Positions 1 to 7,300 of a stretch of 64,000 bases of DNA are shown here, piece by piece; the stretch's first letter is position 1; each line of letters begins with the position of its first letter. The position numbers were made by a program, and so were the translations under genes. The stretch is from assembly GCA_016702645.1 (NCBI GenBank), contig JADJDP010000015.1:57059-121058 (forward strand), written 5' to 3'. The notes under the pieces are model-generated. The model was given only the letters and a program-made list of their open reading frames with translations, made no database searches and was not told where the DNA came from. This DNA is from Flavobacteriales bacterium (GTDB lineage Bacteria > Bacteroidota > Bacteroidia > Flavobacteriales_F > PHOS-HE28).

Positions 1-466
1 ATAACGCGCCGAGGAAGAGCAGCAACCAAAGTGCCACCAAGGCATCGAAGTTGCCGTGCTGCACCGTGAGCAGGATGCTGATAGGGCTGAGGACGAGGCC
101 AAGCAGGACCGGCTTGATCCACTTCCCGGAAACACCGGATCGAGATAGCATGTGCAGCACCAACAATAGGTTGATGGCATCCACCGCGATGAGCAGCCAT
201 TGGAGGCAGCGGATGAGCGACACACCGGTGAATTCGCTGGCCCGATCGAGGATGTAGAGAACCGCTGGCCAAAGCGGGGCTGTATGCAAATGCGGCGTGA
301 GAGAATACGGATTGCCACCATCGCGCATCACTTGTGCAACATCCAGCCAGCAGTACACATCGAAGGACCACGTGGACGGCATGCACACGATGAAGACCAA
401 GCGCGCGAGAACGAGCAAGCCGACCAGCACGAGCGGACGTTCGAGAAAAGAGCGATGCAGCTTCAT
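1..466 (-). CDS. Membrane glycosyltransferase-like protein, partial (C-terminus beyond left edge)
   Basis: Reading the minus strand from an ATG at 464-466 gives 155 codons without a stop up to the window edge. The N-terminus is a hydrophobic helix (LVLVGLLVLARLVFIV, residues 13-28). It is followed by a lumenal-type loop containing WSFDVYCWLDVAQVMRDGG and NPYSL, then further helices, then LTVQHGNFDALVALW. An acidic first loop followed by an NPY motif and the QHGNFDAL segment is typical of GT-C fold polyprenyl-sugar mannosyl/glucosyltransferases of the inner membrane. An in-frame TGA lies 17 codons upstream and no other ATG lies between, which supports this start. The substrate cannot be told. 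Family placement is by fold-like pattern only. Confidence 0.7.
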   Translation of the reverse strand, partial: MKLHRSFLERPLVLVGLLVLARLVFIVCMPSTWSFDVYCWLDVAQVMRDGGNPYSLTPHLHTAPLWPAVLYILDRASEFTGVSLIRCLQWLLIAVDAINLLLVLHMLSRSGVSGKWIKPVLLGLVLSPISILLTVQHGNFDALVALWLLLFLGAL

Positions 467-786
467 GGCGCGCAGCAGGAACGGAAGGTAGGCGTGGTGA
501 CCGGATGGAATGGTTCACGCCAGAACGTGGGAAGTAGTGATCCGGCTGGCTTAGCCTTGGCTGGAGGTCGTGCACACCGCCCAGCGGCGAAGGCGGCACG
601 CGCTAACGCCAGGCTTTATGGAACCGCGATCGCCGTCATGCGTGATGGCAAGGTGGTGCTGGAAAAGCCCTGAACCTTCCACAGCCCTTCGTTCAAGATC
701 GCTTGGTAGTTCGAGCGCGCCTCGGTCCGTTGAACTGATCTTTGGCGCAAGCTCATGGGCACATGTCCACATGAGCACATGACCAC
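467..786. other. Intergenic region between divergent GT-C gene and mpl
   Basis: This is 320 bp without a convincing gene. The open frames on both strands have no recognisable protein pattern. The only structure seen is at its right end, a run of 8-bp units ending in the mpl start codon, listed separately. Promoters for the two divergent genes must lie here, but no clear TAnnTTTG element was identified. Confidence 0.5.
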
Positions 787-789
787 ATG
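750..789 (+). repeat. 8-bp tandem array with CACATG core running into the mpl start codon
   Basis: Four consecutive octamers GGCACATG, TCCACATG, AGCACATG and ACCACATG occupy 758-789. They are preceded by one diverged unit ending in CTCATG. The ATG of the last unit is the mpl start codon. CACATG repeats at exact 8-bp spacing, so successive ATGs fall in different frames. The only upstream ATG in the mpl frame (763) meets a TGA after two codons. It could be a translation-initiation or protein-binding array, or simple slippage; function is unknown. Confidence 0.75.
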
Positions 790-2175
790 TCTTCCAAGCG
801 CGTCCATTTCATAGCCATCGGCGGCAGCGCCATGCACAATCTCGCCATCGCCTTGCACCGGCAGGGCTTCGATGTCAGCGGTAGCGACGACGAGATCTTC
901 GAGCCCAGTCGCAGCCGCTTGGATCGCTTGGGGTTGTTGCCGGACAAGCTCGGTTGGCGACCGGAGGACATCACCAAGGACCTGGATGCGGTGATCCTCG
1001 GAATGCACGCTCGGATCGATAATCCGGAGCTGAAGTGCGCACAGGAACTAGGGATACCGGTCTACAGTTATCCGTCCTACTTCTACGAGCGCACCCGCAC
1101 CAAAACGCGTGTGGTGATCGGCGGCAGCCACGGCAAGACCACGATAACGAGCATGATCGTGCATGTGCTCCGCCATGCCGGTGTGGAATTCGACTACCTC
1201 GTTGGTGCACAACTCGACGGTTTCGACTGCATGGTGAAGGTGAGCGATACGAGCAAGGTGGCGATCATAGAAGGCGACGAGTACCTCGCATCGGCCTTGC
1301 AGCCCATACCCAAGTTCCACCTGTACAAACCGGACATCGCGCTCATCAGTGGTATCGCCTGGGACCACATCAACGTCTTCAAGACCTTCGAGAGCTATGT
1401 GGACCAGTTCCGCAAGTTCATCGCGTTGATCGAACCGGGCGGGAAGTTGGTGTTCTGTGGCGAGGATCAAGAGGTGAAGAAACTGGCGGAAGAAAGGGCG
1501 GTAACCCTTCGGCAGGCTCAGGGTGACATTGCACGTTTGGAGTACGGCGTGCCGAAGCATCGCATCGACGACGGGACCACCGTGCTGGAGACAGGCCACG
1601 GCGACGTGCCTTTGCGGGTATTCGGTAGGCACAACCTCCAGAACATGGAAGGTGCGCGGCATGTCTGTCACTTGCTCGGCATCGGGGACAAGGAGTTCTA
1701 CGCGGCGATGCGGACCTTCCACGGCGCCGCACGCCGCTTGGAGAAGTTGGCGGAAGTTCCCGGCCGAAGTGTCTTCAAGGACTTCGCGCACTCACCCAGC
1801 AAGTTGAAGGCGACCTTGCAAGCCGTACGCGAACAGTTCCCTGCCCGTCGCTTGATCGCGTGCATGGAGTTGCACACGTACAGCAGCCTCAGCGAGGGAT
1901 TCCTCGATCAGTACGCTGGATGCATGGACGATGCCGATCGTGCCATCGTTTTCTATGATCCGCATGCGGTGCAACTCAAGCGGTTGCCGGCCATTCCACC
2001 CGAGCGGGTGAAAGCTGCTTTTGGTCGCGAGGATCTTTTGGTGCTCACCGATCCCATCGCGGTGATGGGTGCCGTACGCGAAGGCGGCAGTGGGGACGGT
2101 GTGCTGCTGATGATGAGCAGCGGCAACTTCGGGGGGCTCGACCTTCAGGCCCTGAGCGAAGCGTTTATCGCGTAA
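787..2175 (+). CDS. mpl: UDP-N-acetylmuramate:L-alanyl-gamma-D-glutamyl-meso-diaminopimelate ligase (Mpl)
   Basis: A cytoplasmic Mur ligase that reattaches recycled murein tripeptide to UDP-MurNAc using ATP. The 462 residues show the N-terminal Rossmann motif (FIAIGGSAMHNLAIAL, residues 7-22), the P-loop GGSHGKTTITS near residue 116, a GDEYLASAL segment, the HNLQNMEGA motif of the central domain and the C-terminal DFAHSPSKLKAT. Length matches the family (about 450-460). Choosing Mpl over MurC rests on the HSPS motif and overall pattern. One oddity is residues VTLRQAQGDI near 240, which are encoded by a copy of the dispersed palindromic repeat lying in frame within the gene. murQ, at about 49 kb, belongs to the same recycling theme but is not linked. 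Confidence 0.88.
   Translation: MSSKRVHFIAIGGSAMHNLAIALHRQGFDVSGSDDEIFEPSRSRLDRLGLLPDKLGWRPEDITKDLDAVILGMHARIDNPELKCAQELGIPVYSYPSYFYERTRTKTRVVIGGSHGKTTITSMIVHVLRHAGVEFDYLVGAQLDGFDCMVKVSDTSKVAIIEGDEYLASALQPIPKFHLYKPDIALISGIAWDHINVFKTFESYVDQFRKFIALIEPGGKLVFCGEDQEVKKLAEERAVTLRQAQGDIARLEYGVPKHRIDDGTTVLETGHGDVPLRVFGRHNLQNMEGARHVCHLLGIGDKEFYAAMRTFHGAARRLEKLAEVPGRSVFKDFAHSPSKLKATLQAVREQFPARRLIACMELHTYSSLSEGFLDQYAGCMDDADRAIVFYDPHAVQLKRLPAIPPERVKAAFGREDLLVLTDPIAVMGAVREGGSGDGVLLMMSSGNFGGLDLQALSEAFIA
1504..1528 (-). repeat. Unit A of the paired palindrome, inside mpl
   Basis: On the minus strand this reads GTCACCCT, loop GAGCCTGCCGA, then AGGGTT, which is hairpin A of the dispersed family. It lies in frame in mpl and adds about eight residues (TLRQAQGD) without breaking the gene. 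Confidence 0.85.
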
Positions 2176-2640
2176 AGCGCCTCAACACCTTGTGGTGCAA
2201 TGCTCCGAGCAATAGCGCATTGAAAGCACCCGCGATCAGCATGGTGAAGAAGGTGATCGTCGTGTAGTTGAAGGGGGTGAAAAACCGCTCCATCCGTGGA
2301 CGGATCACGCTCTCTGGTTGGCCCTCGCCCATACCCTTCGCCACCATGGCGTTCACCTTGTTTTGGAAGTAGTTCGCCTCCACGGACGCATAGTAGATCC
2401 AAATGAACACGGCGACGATCAGCGCATAAACGGCCGCGCTCTTGAAGCCTTCGCGCATCAGATCGGGAAGCCGGCCGACTTGTCCGTTCTCAGCAACCGA
2501 TGATCGGTGAAGAACACGATGGTCACCAATGCGAAGAAGTGAACGATCAGGAAGTCCGTGCCTTCAGGAGGGCGGCCGAGATGGAAGAGGATCAAGCGGA
2601 GCGTGCAGACCGCGATCGCGATGAGTGTTGCAAGGAACAT
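2165..2640 (-). CDS. DUF4199-like membrane protein, split by a frame break
   Basis: Two minus-strand frames of 60 codons (2458-2640) and 97 codons (2165-2458) meet at TGATG. The first holds two membrane helices (LATLIAIAVCTLRLILF and FLIVHFFALVTIVFF). The second holds two more, ending with FFTPFNYTTITFF and LIAGAFNALLLGAL, the C-terminal signature of Bacteroidota DUF4199 proteins. Joined by one base change they give about 157 residues, close to the usual DUF4199 length, so a single gene with a one-base error is more likely than two coupled genes. The start lies 4 bp from the inverted repeat of the neighbouring four-helix-bundle cassette. The end overlaps the convergent mpl by 11 bp. Function is unknown. 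Confidence 0.65.
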
Positions 2641-2643
2641 TGG

Positions 2644-3138
2644 AGGAGCAGGGGCAGGAACAGGCGCAAGTGTTTCCGGTCAACGCTTGCGCTTGTCAAC
2701 CGCGCCATATTTGGTCGGGTTCTCTATCATGTCGCCAAGCATCTTTCCAACTTCTTCGGAAAGAGCCAGTATCGGGTCAATGTCTTGCTGGGTCACGTAT
2801 TCACAGGCCACTGCATGCTCCAACCATACTTGTGTTTCTGCGTTCTCCCCGTTAGCATCGGTCATCTTCGCAACGAAGTGCAACGGATAGCGCTTCTTGC
2901 GATACCCTTCTGCGAATTGTGCGGTGACAGAGCGCGAGGACCTACGGATCTGGTCGGTCAGGGAGTATGTCTCTTCCTTCGGGAAGCGCTTGGAAAGCCT
3001 GAATATCAAGTTCGCCATCTGAAAGGCCTTCTTGTATGCGGTCATCTCCTTGAAACCGGACATGAATGGTAGTGTTTGCTTGGGAAAGCCCCGGCCTCCG
3101 GAGCCCGATCATTTGCCCCTGTACCTGCCCCTGCTCCT
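2644..3138. mobile_element. Four-helix-bundle gene cassette bounded by 28-bp inverted repeats
   Basis: Positions 2644-2671 and the reverse complement of 3111-3138 match at 25 of 28 positions. The shared sequence starts AGGAGCAGGGGCAGG and is rich in GGGGCAGG/ACAGG. The inverted repeats enclose only the four-helix-bundle gene. The left end sits 3 bp before the DUF4199 start and the right end 6 bp after the rho stop, so the unit fills the whole gap between the two genes. No target duplication was seen. Proteins of this family were first known from 23S rRNA intervening sequences, which also end in complementary arms. Mobility is inferred. Confidence 0.6.
2680..3063 (-). CDS. Four-helix-bundle protein (23S rRNA intervening-sequence / Avd-like family)
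   Basis: A 127-residue protein beginning MSGFKEMTAYKKAFQMA, with the family pattern: an N-terminal helix, then F-P-K-EE-TYSLTDQIRRSSRSV, then the hallmark AQFAEGYRKKRY, an EAT/AETQVWLEHA helix and a closing helix with EEVGKML. Members form homopentameric four-helix barrels that bind nucleic acid; the best known relative is the Avd accessory protein of diversity-generating retroelements. No reverse transcriptase is nearby. It sits alone inside matched inverted repeats between rho and a DUF4199 gene. Its basic tail (DKRKR) fits nucleic-acid binding. The cellular role is unknown. Confidence 0.9.
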   Translation of the reverse strand: MSGFKEMTAYKKAFQMANLIFRLSKRFPKEETYSLTDQIRRSSRSVTAQFAEGYRKKRYPLHFVAKMTDANGENAETQVWLEHAVACEYVTQQDIDPILALSEEVGKMLGDMIENPTKYGAVDKRKR

Positions 3139-3144
3139 CTCTTA

Positions 3145-5024
3145 TCAGCCGTTCATCGAAACAAGGAACTCCTCGTTGCTCTTCGTGCCTTCCATGTGCT
3201 TCTTCACGAACTCCATGGCTTCCACGGGGTTCATGTCGGCGAGGTGCTTGCGCAGGATCCACGTGCGTTGGAGGACTTCCTTGCCGTGCAGCATGTCGTC
3301 GCGGCGGGTACCGCTGCTCATGATGTCGATGGCGGGGAAGATCCGGCGGTTGCTGATCTTCCGGTCGAGCACCAGCTCCATGTTGCCCGTGCCTTTGAAT
3401 TCCTCGAAGATCACTTCGTCCATCTTGCTGCCGGTGTCCACCAGCGCAGTGGCGATGATGGTGAGCGATCCACCGTTCTCGATCTTCCGGGCTGCGCCGA
3501 AGAATCGTTTCGGTTTCTGCAATGCGTTGGCATCCACACCACCGCTGAGGATCTTCCCACTGGCAGGTTGCACGGTGTTGTAGGCACGGGCAAGACGCGT
3601 AATGGAATCGAGCAGGATCACCACATCGTGACCACATTCCGTGAGCGCCTTCGCCTTTTCCAACACGATCCCGGCAACCGCCACGTGGCGTGATGCGGGT
3701 TCATCGAAGGTGCTCGCGATCACTTCGGCCTTCACGCTGCGCGCCATGTCCGTTACTTCCTCCGGACGTTCATCGATCAACAGCACGATGAGGTACACTT
3801 CAGGATGGTTGGCGGCAATGGCATTGGCCACATCCTTCAGCAAGACCGTTTTTCCCGTCTTCGGTTGAGCCACGATCAAGCCGCGTTGCCCTTTGCCGAT
3901 GGGCGCGAATAGGTCCAGCACCCGCATGCTGATGTTGGCCTCCTTGTTCGCAAGGGTGAATTTCTCATCGGGGAAGAGCGGCGTGAGGAACTTGAAGGGA
4001 ACGCGGTCGCGCACCCATTCCGGATCGCGGCCGTTGATCCTGTCCACCTTGAACAGCGGGAAGAACTTGTCGCCTTCACGGGGTGGGCGCACATACCCCA
4101 TCACCGTATCGCCGAGCTTGAGGCCGTACTGCTTGATCTGTTGCTGGCTCACGTACACGTCATCCGGTGAAGCCAGGTAGTTGTAATCGCTGCTGCGCAG
4201 GAAGCCATAACCCTCCGGCATCACCTCCAGCACGCCTTCGCACTCCACGAAGGCGTCGAAGTTGAACTGCTCACGCGGTGGCTGGCGGTCTTGGAAGCCA
4301 CGGTCGGGACGTTGCTGATCGCCTCGCTGTTGGTCGTTGCGCTGTTGGTCACCACGTTGTTGGTCCCGCTGTTGATCACCGCGCTGCTGGTCGCCACGTT
4401 GTTGATCACGTTGCTCATTGCGGCCATCGTTGCCGCTTTGTGGACGATCGCCACGCTGATCCCTTCGGTCATCCCGGAAGCTGCGGTCGCCGCGCGTTCC
4501 TGGCGTTGTTCGCCCTGGCGTTGGTCGGGTCGGTCGTTGCGGCCCTCGGGACGATCTTCCTCGCGACGGCCCGCATCCCGCTGTTTCTCTTGTGGCGCAC
4601 GTTCGCGGTGCTCCGGTCTTCCGCGGTCGTCCCTGCGCTCCTGCACGGGGGCAACTGCCGGGGGAGCAGGTGCACTAACCTTTGGGGTTTCCTCCTCATC
4701 CCCATTCTCGTCGTCGCCGTTCTCATCCCCTTCTTCGTCATCATCGTCGTCGTCATCCTCATCGCTCTCGGCATCGGGGAGAGGTTCCGGGTCCTCCACT
4801 TCCGGCACTTCGTCCGCTGTGGCCAAGGCTGTGAGGTCCTTGTCGTCGCCAACGAAGGAGGGACCGATGGGCTTCTCCGCAGCAGGTTTGGCCCCTTGGG
4901 TTTCGAGGATCTTGTCCACGAGGTCCTGCTTCTTCAAAGCCTCGGTCTTCTTCAAGCCGAGCTTCTTGGCGATCTCCCTCAGTTCGGGAAGCTTCATGGC
5001 GCTGAGCGCCGCGTTGTCGTACAT
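3145..5024 (-). CDS. rho: Transcription termination factor Rho (one-base frameshift in the disordered insert)
   Basis: Hexameric RNA-dependent ATPase that ends transcription. The N-terminal Rho-N domain (MKLPELREIAKKLGLKKTEA, from residue 10) starts at the ATG at 5024. It is followed by an acidic stretch (runs of D/E), then a long R/G/D/Q-rich insert with repeated RGDQQ/RDQQ units, then the RNA-binding CSD (CEGVLEVMPEGYGFLRSSDYN). The ATPase part carries P-loop QPKTGKTVLLKD, Walker B VVILLDSITRLARAYN and the R-loop GTGNMELVLD. The frame breaks near 4495, where one C appears to be missing after QERR, so the two parts read in different frames. Because Rho is a single-copy core gene, a sequence error is the likely cause. 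Reconstructed length is about 626 residues, as expected for Bacteroidota Rho with its insert. Confidence 0.93.
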
Positions 5025-5195
5025 GTCCAGTAGGTCTGGTGGTGAAGGGCGTGTGCTTACGCCTTGTGGAAAGCCCGGTCGGGCTTCGGTCGATCAGGAA
5101 GGAAATTCGATGTTGGGAACAGGTGCCGAACGGCGCCCGTGAGCGTACAGGGCAAACGTAAGGGGAAAAGGGACATCCGCAAACGCACGCTGTTC

Positions 5196-5203
5196 CATCT
5201 TTG
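5196..5203 (+). promoter_or_regulatory. Putative -7 element for DUF4293 gene
   Basis: CATCTTTG resembles the Bacteroidota -7 consensus TAnnTTTG and lies 16 bp before the start codon at 5219. Similar elements precede several other genes in the window. No -33 element is obvious. Confidence 0.4.
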
Positions 5204-5218
5204 CGCACCGCTTTTCCC

Positions 5219-5692
5219 ATGCTTCAACGCGTTCAATCGATCTTCCTGCTCCTATCCGCCGCCTTTGCCGCTGCAACGTGGTTCTTCCCGGTCCGCTCCT
5301 GGGCCATGGAAGAAGGCACCACCATCTTCATGACACGCGGCCTTTTCGACCATAACGGCCTGGAACTGGACAATGCGTCCCTACCAGCGCCCTACCACGT
5401 TCTACAATCGGTCGTCGCTGGTGCCCTGCTGGTTTGCATCTTCCTTTTCAGCAATAGACCCCGGCAAGCGCGGGTGGTGCGTGGGGTCTGGCTGGTGGCC
5501 CTGCTCGTGGGGGTCTTCCAGTTCATTTCCTGCAATTCCATCGATGCATACCTGCGGGAAGGACTGAAGTCCGAAGGGGCCTATGGCATTTCCTTCTTTC
5601 TGCCCTTCGGGACGATCATCTTCGCGATCCTCGCAGAGCGAGCCATCCGCAAGGATGAGAACCTGGTGCGCAGCGCCGATCGTTTGCGCTAG
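5219..5692 (+). CDS. DUF4293 family membrane protein
   Basis: A 157-residue protein starting MLQRVQSIFLLLSAA, the characteristic DUF4293 opening (M-x-QR-x-Q-x-x-x-LLL). Four membrane helices are visible at residues 7-27, 60-78, 88-105 and 120-141. The C-terminus is RAIRKDENLVRSADRLR, matching the conserved ending with a DE-LVRS-DRLR pattern. It is divergent from rho, a pairing common in Bacteroidota. An in-frame ATG at 5201 would lie within the promoter element, so 5219 is preferred. Biochemical function is unknown. Confidence 0.88.
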   Translation: MLQRVQSIFLLLSAAFAAATWFFPVRSWAMEEGTTIFMTRGLFDHNGLELDNASLPAPYHVLQSVVAGALLVCIFLFSNRPRQARVVRGVWLVALLVGVFQFISCNSIDAYLREGLKSEGAYGISFFLPFGTIIFAILAERAIRKDENLVRSADRLR

Positions 5693-6459
5693 CGTTTCGC
5701 TGCCTCCGCCTTGAACTTGGCGATCGCGTTCCGCGTGAACTCGGAGAGCACCAAGCGACCGCTGATCTTGGCACGTTCGATCAGCAGTGTGTCCCAATCC
5801 TCGGTACCAGCCCACATCACACGCTTGATGTCCGCCATGGCTTCGGGGCTGTAAGTGGCTAGCTCCGTCGCGTGCGCATCGATGCGTGCATCAAGAGCCT
5901 CCAGCGTGTCGAACACCTCCGCGTACATGTTGTGCTGCTCGCACCATTGCGCACTGCGACGTGTGGCTGGCGTGGCGCTGAGCAAGCCGAAATGACCGAC
6001 ACCGACTTTGCGTTCCACGGCTGGACCCACAACGAAGGGCCCGATACCTACAGCCAGTTCGCTCAATCGTGCGCTTGCGCTGTTGTGCGCGTACGCGATG
6101 TCCACTGCGCAAGCAAGGCCGACACCGCCACCCACGGTGTGGCTGTGTATGCGTCCGATGACGAAGACCGGCGCTTTGCGGATGGCGTTGATCACCTGTG
6201 CGAAGCCGCTGAAGAAAGCAAGCCCGTTCTCCGCGTTGTCGATCGCTACCAGTTCATCGAAGCTGGCACCGGCGCAGAAGGCCTTGTCGCCGTCGCTGCG
6301 CAAGATGATCACGCGCGTTCCCGGATCCTTGCCTGCGGCGGTAATCGCATCGGCGATGCCACGAAGGATATGCCCCGGCAAGCTGTTGCTCTTCGGGTGG
6401 TGGAAGGTGATGGTGGCGATACCGCCTTCGGTGGAGGAGTTGACGTATCCGTCTTGCAT
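5689..6459 (-). CDS. Enoyl-CoA hydratase/isomerase family protein
   Basis: Crotonase-fold protein of 256 residues. The oxyanion-hole motifs are AFCAGASFDEL (near residue 70) and TVGGGVGLACAVDIAYA (near residue 120). A conserved acidic position follows in ARLSELAVGIGP. Hydration or isomerisation of an acyl-CoA is the expected reaction, but the exact substrate cannot be read from sequence. The frame extends upstream to 6501, but that part (TLRQAQGD) is translated from the palindromic repeat at 6469-6494. The ATG at 6459 (MQDGYVN) is therefore taken as the start. The stop overlaps the end of the convergent DUF4293 gene by 4 bp. Confidence 0.85.
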   Translation of the reverse strand: MQDGYVNSSTEGGIATITFHHPKSNSLPGHILRGIADAITAAGKDPGTRVIILRSDGDKAFCAGASFDELVAIDNAENGLAFFSGFAQVINAIRKAPVFVIGRIHSHTVGGGVGLACAVDIAYAHNSASARLSELAVGIGPFVVGPAVERKVGVGHFGLLSATPATRRSAQWCEQHNMYAEVFDTLEALDARIDAHATELATYSPEAMADIKRVMWAGTEDWDTLLIERAKISGRLVLSEFTRNAIAKFKAEAAKR

Positions 6460-6468
6460 ATGAATGAT

Positions 6469-6523
6469 GTCACCCTGAGCCTGTCGAAGGGTGATGATCA
6501 TGGTTCGACAGGCTCACCACGAC
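6469..6523 (+). repeat. Paired palindrome, unit A followed by unit B
   Basis: Unit A (6469-6495) has stem GTCACCCT / AGGGTGAT and loop GAGCCTGTCGA. Unit B (6497-6523) has stem ATCATGGT / ACCACGAC and loop TCGACAGGCTC. The loops are exact reverse complements. Compared with the arrays at 12.7 and 13.4 kb, both loops carry the matching change (T in A, A in B). The pair lies between two minus-strand genes, 10 bp before the enoyl-CoA hydratase start and 26 bp past the LytTR stop, so it may act as terminator and/or leader. Confidence 0.9.
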
Positions 6524-6549
6524 AACTTTGTCAAAGAAACACCTCCCGA

Positions 6550-7278
6550 TCACAAGCTCAACAGGTCCTTGAACCGCGCGGCTTGTCGGCGGCTCACCTC
6601 CACGGTCTCGGGTTCCCCGCTCTTGTCCATGTGCTTGAGCTTCACCATGAGGCCACCGCTGAACCACGGCTCGATCTTGTCCACCCAGTGGAGGTTGATG
6701 ATGTGTTTCCGGTTGGCACGGAAGAAGGTGAGGGGGTCGAGCTTCTCTTCCAACTTGTTCAGCGAACGCAGGACCAAGGGCTTCTGATCACCGAAGCGAA
6801 CGCGAACGTAATTGCCCTCGCTCTCGAAGTAGCGCACGTCCTTGAGCGTAACGAACCAGCATTTCTCGCCGTCCTTCAGGAAGATCTGGTCCGTTTCCTT
6901 CAGGATCTCACGCTGTGGCTGACCAGCCTCGCTTACGCGCGGCAACTTGTTGATGGCGGCTTCCAGCCGCTGTGCCTCGATCGGTTTCAGCAGGTAATCC
7001 AGTGCGTTCACCTTGAACGCTTCCAACGCATGCTCGTCGTAGGCCGTAACGAAGATCACGTGCGGTGCATGGTCCAATGATTCGAGCAGCTCGAAACCGG
7101 TGCGCCCCGGCATGTTGATGTCCAGGAAGAGCAGGTCGGGTTTCTTCTCGGCGATCATCGCTTCGGCCTCATCGGCGTTCGCGGCTTCGCCAACGATCTC
7201 GATGTTGTCGTGTTTCTCCAGCAGGGTGGTGAGCTCCTTGCGTGCGAGGCGCTCGTCGTCGATGATGAGGGCTTTCAT
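6550..7278 (-). CDS. LytTR-family response regulator
   Basis: A 242-residue regulator. The receiver domain occupies residues 1-115: acidic pocket DDERLAR, phospho-acceptor in LLFLDINMPGRTGFELLE, threonine in FVTAYDEHALEAF and lysine in DYLLKPI. The LytTR DNA-binding domain follows from about 140: GEKCWFVTLKDVRYFESEGNYVRV, LRSLNKLEEKLDPLTFFRANRKHIIN and a final VEVSRRQAARFKDLL. It lies 22 bp after the histidine kinase stop and is co-directional, so the two form a two-component system. Such LytS/LytR-like pairs in Bacteroidota often control surface or polysaccharide genes; the target here is unknown. Confidence 0.93.
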   Translation of the reverse strand: MKALIIDDERLARKELTTLLEKHDNIEIVGEAANADEAEAMIAEKKPDLLFLDINMPGRTGFELLESLDHAPHVIFVTAYDEHALEAFKVNALDYLLKPIEAQRLEAAINKLPRVSEAGQPQREILKETDQIFLKDGEKCWFVTLKDVRYFESEGNYVRVRFGDQKPLVLRSLNKLEEKLDPLTFFRANRKHIINLHWVDKIEPWFSGGLMVKLKHMDKSGEPETVEVSRRQAARFKDLLSL

Positions 7279-7300
7279 TGTTCTTGGTTGTTGTGGAGCG

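Noticed and set aside
2680..3063. Diversity-generating retroelement (Avd-like gene)
   Set aside because: No reverse transcriptase, template repeat or variable gene was found in the window.
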